From positions 26,955,489-27,019,488 of the forward strand of contig NC_026655.2 in assembly GCF_000004075.3 (NCBI RefSeq): DNA of 64,000 nucleotides, read 5' to 3'. Both the position numbers and the translations under genes were made by a program. Below are positions 61,850-64,000 of the stretch, in pieces. The stretch comes from Cucumis sativus. Lineage: Eukaryota > Streptophyta > Magnoliopsida > Cucurbitales > Cucurbitaceae. Under the pieces are notes generated by a model. The model saw only the letters and a list, made by a program, of their open reading frames with translations, did no database searches and was not told where the DNA came from. How positions within the stretch are numbered: position 1 is the first letter of the stretch; the number at the start of each line of letters is the position of its first letter.

Positions 61850-62990
61850 AAAATAATGGTAAACATAAATTCAACATTTTTAGATTATTTATATTTCTAA
61901 ATATTTCTAAAAAATTTGAATTTAAATAACTCCAAAATACATTAATAACAATTTGAATTTAAAATTTTACCATCATTCCTTCAAATTGTGCTAATTAAGA
62001 TTATCCATTTATTTTATTTAAAAAAATCACTCATAAAATCATGCTATTTAGTTTAGTTGTCGCTAAAATAATGACAAACATAAATTTAAAATTTTCAGAT
62101 TATTTATATTTCAAAATATTTATAAAAATTTGAATTTAAGTACATCAAAAATATATATTGTTAATAACAATTTGTATTTAAAATAGTATCATTTCCTAAA
62201 TCGTGCTAATTACAATTATTCACTTATGTTATTAAAAAATTATATTATCCCCTAAAATCATGCTATTTGATTCATATCTCTAAAATAATGACAAACATAA
62301 ATTTAACATTTTCAAATTATTTATATTCTAAAATACTTATAAAAATTTTGAATTTAAATACCTCCAAAATACATATTCTTAATACCAATTTGAAGTTAAA
62401 ATTTTGTCTTCCCCTAAAATCGTGCTAATTGGTTGATTTTTATTTTTAAAAAATTATTTTATTGTGCTAACTATATTGAATAATTATTTAGACGTTATTT
62501 TTTTAATTTACTTTAATATTCACATTTATTTTCATTCTGTGAGAGTCTCAAATACACCTTAAGTGATCCACGATCCTTAAAATTTCATAGTCATTCATTA
62601 TACAAACATATTACAATTATTTGGCACTATTCCATTTTCAAATATTAATATTTATTTGCTCATGTAATGACAAATATAAATAATTTTTGTATATTTTAAA
62701 CAATTTATTAAATAATACATAATATAGTTTTAATAAAAAATTGAATTTAAATTTTAGATCCTCCCCTAAAATAAAGCCAAATATAAGTACAAGATTTTCA
62801 CATTTTTTTATATATTTTAAACAATTTATTAAATAAAACATAATATAGTTTTAATAACAGTTTGAATTTAAGTTTTAGATCATTTCCAAAAATAATGTTA
62901 AATATAAATACAATATTTTTACTTTTTTAAAAAAAAATCTTAAATAATATATAATATATTTTTAATAACAATTTAAATTTAAATTTTAGA
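61850..62990 (+). repeat. Diverged tandem array (~215-bp, then ~120-bp units)
   Basis: Three units of about 215 bp start with 'aataatg(a/g)(c/t)aaacataaat' at about 61854, 62069 and 62286. Each contains 'attatttatatt', 'gaatttaaatac' and 'aatcgtgctaatt'-type phrases. From about 62660 shorter ~120-bp units follow, with 'ttttaaacaatttattaaat' and 'aatatagttttaataa', three times. Divergence is considerable, so the array is old. Confidence 0.7.
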
Positions 62991-63021
62991 ATTGTAACGA
63001 TGCCTCAATAACATTTTTGTA

Positions 63022-63093
63022 ATTATTTAAATCTTCTTCCTTTAAGTTTTATTCGAGATTATTTAAATCTTCTTCCTTTAAGTTTTATTTTCT
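63022..63093 (+). repeat. 36-bp tandem duplication
   Basis: Two near-identical 36-bp units (attatttaaatcttcttcct...) directly precede the uS10c-like copy. Confidence 0.85.
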
Positions 63094-63112
63094 TTTCTCG
63101 AATAAAACCTAT

Positions 63113-63373
63113 GTGAGTGTTTTTCTTGCAAATCAAGAGAGGAGAAAAGTTTCAACGTCAGCAACAAAAATCATGGGTCTTGTGCCATTACATACAAAAG
63201 AATGCATTTTTTGTGTTCTTAAATCCCCTCATGTCCATCAGAATGCAAGATTCCATTTTGAAATCAGAACTCACCAACGCCTCATTGATATTTTGTACCC
63301 TACTGCCCAAACGATTGATTCTTTGACGCAACTCGACCTTCCAACTATTATTGACGTAGGAGGAAGAAATTGA
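63113..63373 (+). pseudogene. Partial copy of the nuclear gene for plastid ribosomal protein uS10c
   Basis: The frame 63113-63373 carries, from about 63170 on, the C-terminal two thirds of a bacterial-type S10 as found in the chloroplast small subunit: VPLHTKE, CVLKSPHVH, ARFHFEIRTHQRLIDILYP, TAQTIDSLTQLDLP. Normal S10c begins well upstream with a transit peptide and an N-terminal strand, and neither is present here. The end (TIIDVGGRN) is altered relative to the usual AGVDVEVKL-type tail. An ATG at 63173 could start a 66-residue peptide. The copy is intron-free over the matched part and has no promoter or transit peptide. A truncated retrocopy or gene fragment is the best reading, although the still-open frame is notable. 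Confidence 0.8.
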
Positions 63374-64000
63374 AGGTTTTCAAGGTTTTGAAGTTGATTT
63401 GAAGAAGTTGAAGGTTTTGGTAGAACAAACCCTAAAAAATTAGCAAACGAAATATTTTAGATAAATGAAACTTGATCTAATAAAACGGGTTTAAAATATT
63501 CATATAATAACAAAATATTTATTGTTTTGTAAAGTTTATTAATGAAATATTTTGATAGCTTTTTTAAAATATTAATTAAAATTTTATTAATGATAAATAT
63601 AATTAGTTTAATACAAGTTTAAAATAATGAAAAGGAATAAAGATATTTTAGAAACTTTATTAAACATATGTTTTTCCGAGATCTTATAAAAATAAAATAA
63701 ATGTTATGTATTAGATAAATATTTATTTTCGAAGTTCTAAAAAATAAATATATAAACATTTATTAAATATAATTTAGGATATAATTTTATTAAATAAATA
63801 TAATAAATATTTATTAGATATAAATGTTCCATTAGGATACAACTAATTGGAGATATTATGAATAAAAATTTCATTGATATAGGAAAATTTTGGTTTAATA
63901 TTCTTCAGCAAACAAATGTTGCCATTCAATTAGAATCTAACATAATATCCAACTTTGCAAAATAAATTGTGTTTCACAAATCTAGTCACCTTACAAAGGT
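63374..64000. other. AT-rich right edge, no gene seen
   Basis: Only AT-rich DNA follows to the window edge. Confidence 0.4.

Overview
The window is nuclear DNA of a dicot plant, most likely a cucurbit and probably Cucumis. The reasons are: AT-rich intergenic DNA with many microsatellites; GT-AG introns in every gene; three nuclear-type tRNA-Leu genes; a plastid ycf1 fragment embedded in nuclear repeats; CACTA, copia, LINE and LTR remnants; and an ascorbate oxidase whose N-terminus (MAKVA...GFGITLS) resembles cucurbit ascorbate oxidases as I remember them. The genus is an inference, with no database comparison.

Four protein-coding genes can be modelled exon by exon. (1) 8590-9786 (+): an early-nodulin-like phytocyanin, two exons, 196 aa, lacking copper ligands. 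(2) 18436-21434 (+): a small secreted leucine-rich-repeat protein of the LRR1 / SERK-ectodomain type, six exons with 72- and 144-bp repeat exons, 220 aa. (3) 35129-36335 (-): a GPI-anchored, YLS3-like non-specific lipid transfer protein, three exons, 187 aa. (4) 56325-59446 (+): an L-ascorbate oxidase with all copper ligands, four exons, 662 aa, and an unusual C-terminal extension carrying a predicted membrane segment. All four products would enter the secretory pathway and act at the cell surface or in the apoplast. Nothing in the sequence shows that they form one pathway. The LRR1-like gene and the ascorbate oxidase are, from memory, homologues of adjacent Arabidopsis loci (AT5G21090 and AT5G21100/21105). 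If so, this is an old gene neighbourhood spread apart here by about 35 kb of repeats and duplications.

Decayed or transferred genes: a GH17 beta-1,3-glucanase pseudogene (12384-13416) lying between two copies of a ~1-kb repeat; a 342-bp plastid ycf1 insertion (26737-27078) flanked by a perfect 19-bp direct repeat; and a copy of the C-terminal part of the nuclear gene for plastid ribosomal protein uS10c (63113-63373).

RNA genes: three 84-bp tRNA-Leu(CAA) genes at 22815, 25098 and 30086. The second and third lie in a duplicated ~0.6-kb block, and the second has a broken anticodon-stem pair.

Repeats by region: LTR-type repeat with ~130-bp sub-repeats (1-2238, and again 30203-31755); a 270-bp polypurine tract (5800-6069); a copia pol remnant (7150-8070); paired 1-kb repeats (10965-11999 and 13754-14835); fold-back elements (15575-16150, 24008-24250, 45789-45932, 59990-60400); an LTR-like element (27108 to about 29070); a LINE remnant (39600-40330); CACTA material (40736-41000, 45789-49263, and a complete 1.1-kb element at 53659-54758 with a 3-bp target duplication); a TA/CA-rich minisatellite (50600-51090); and a diverged tandem array (61850-62990). 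The rest is AT-rich DNA in which I can support no gene.
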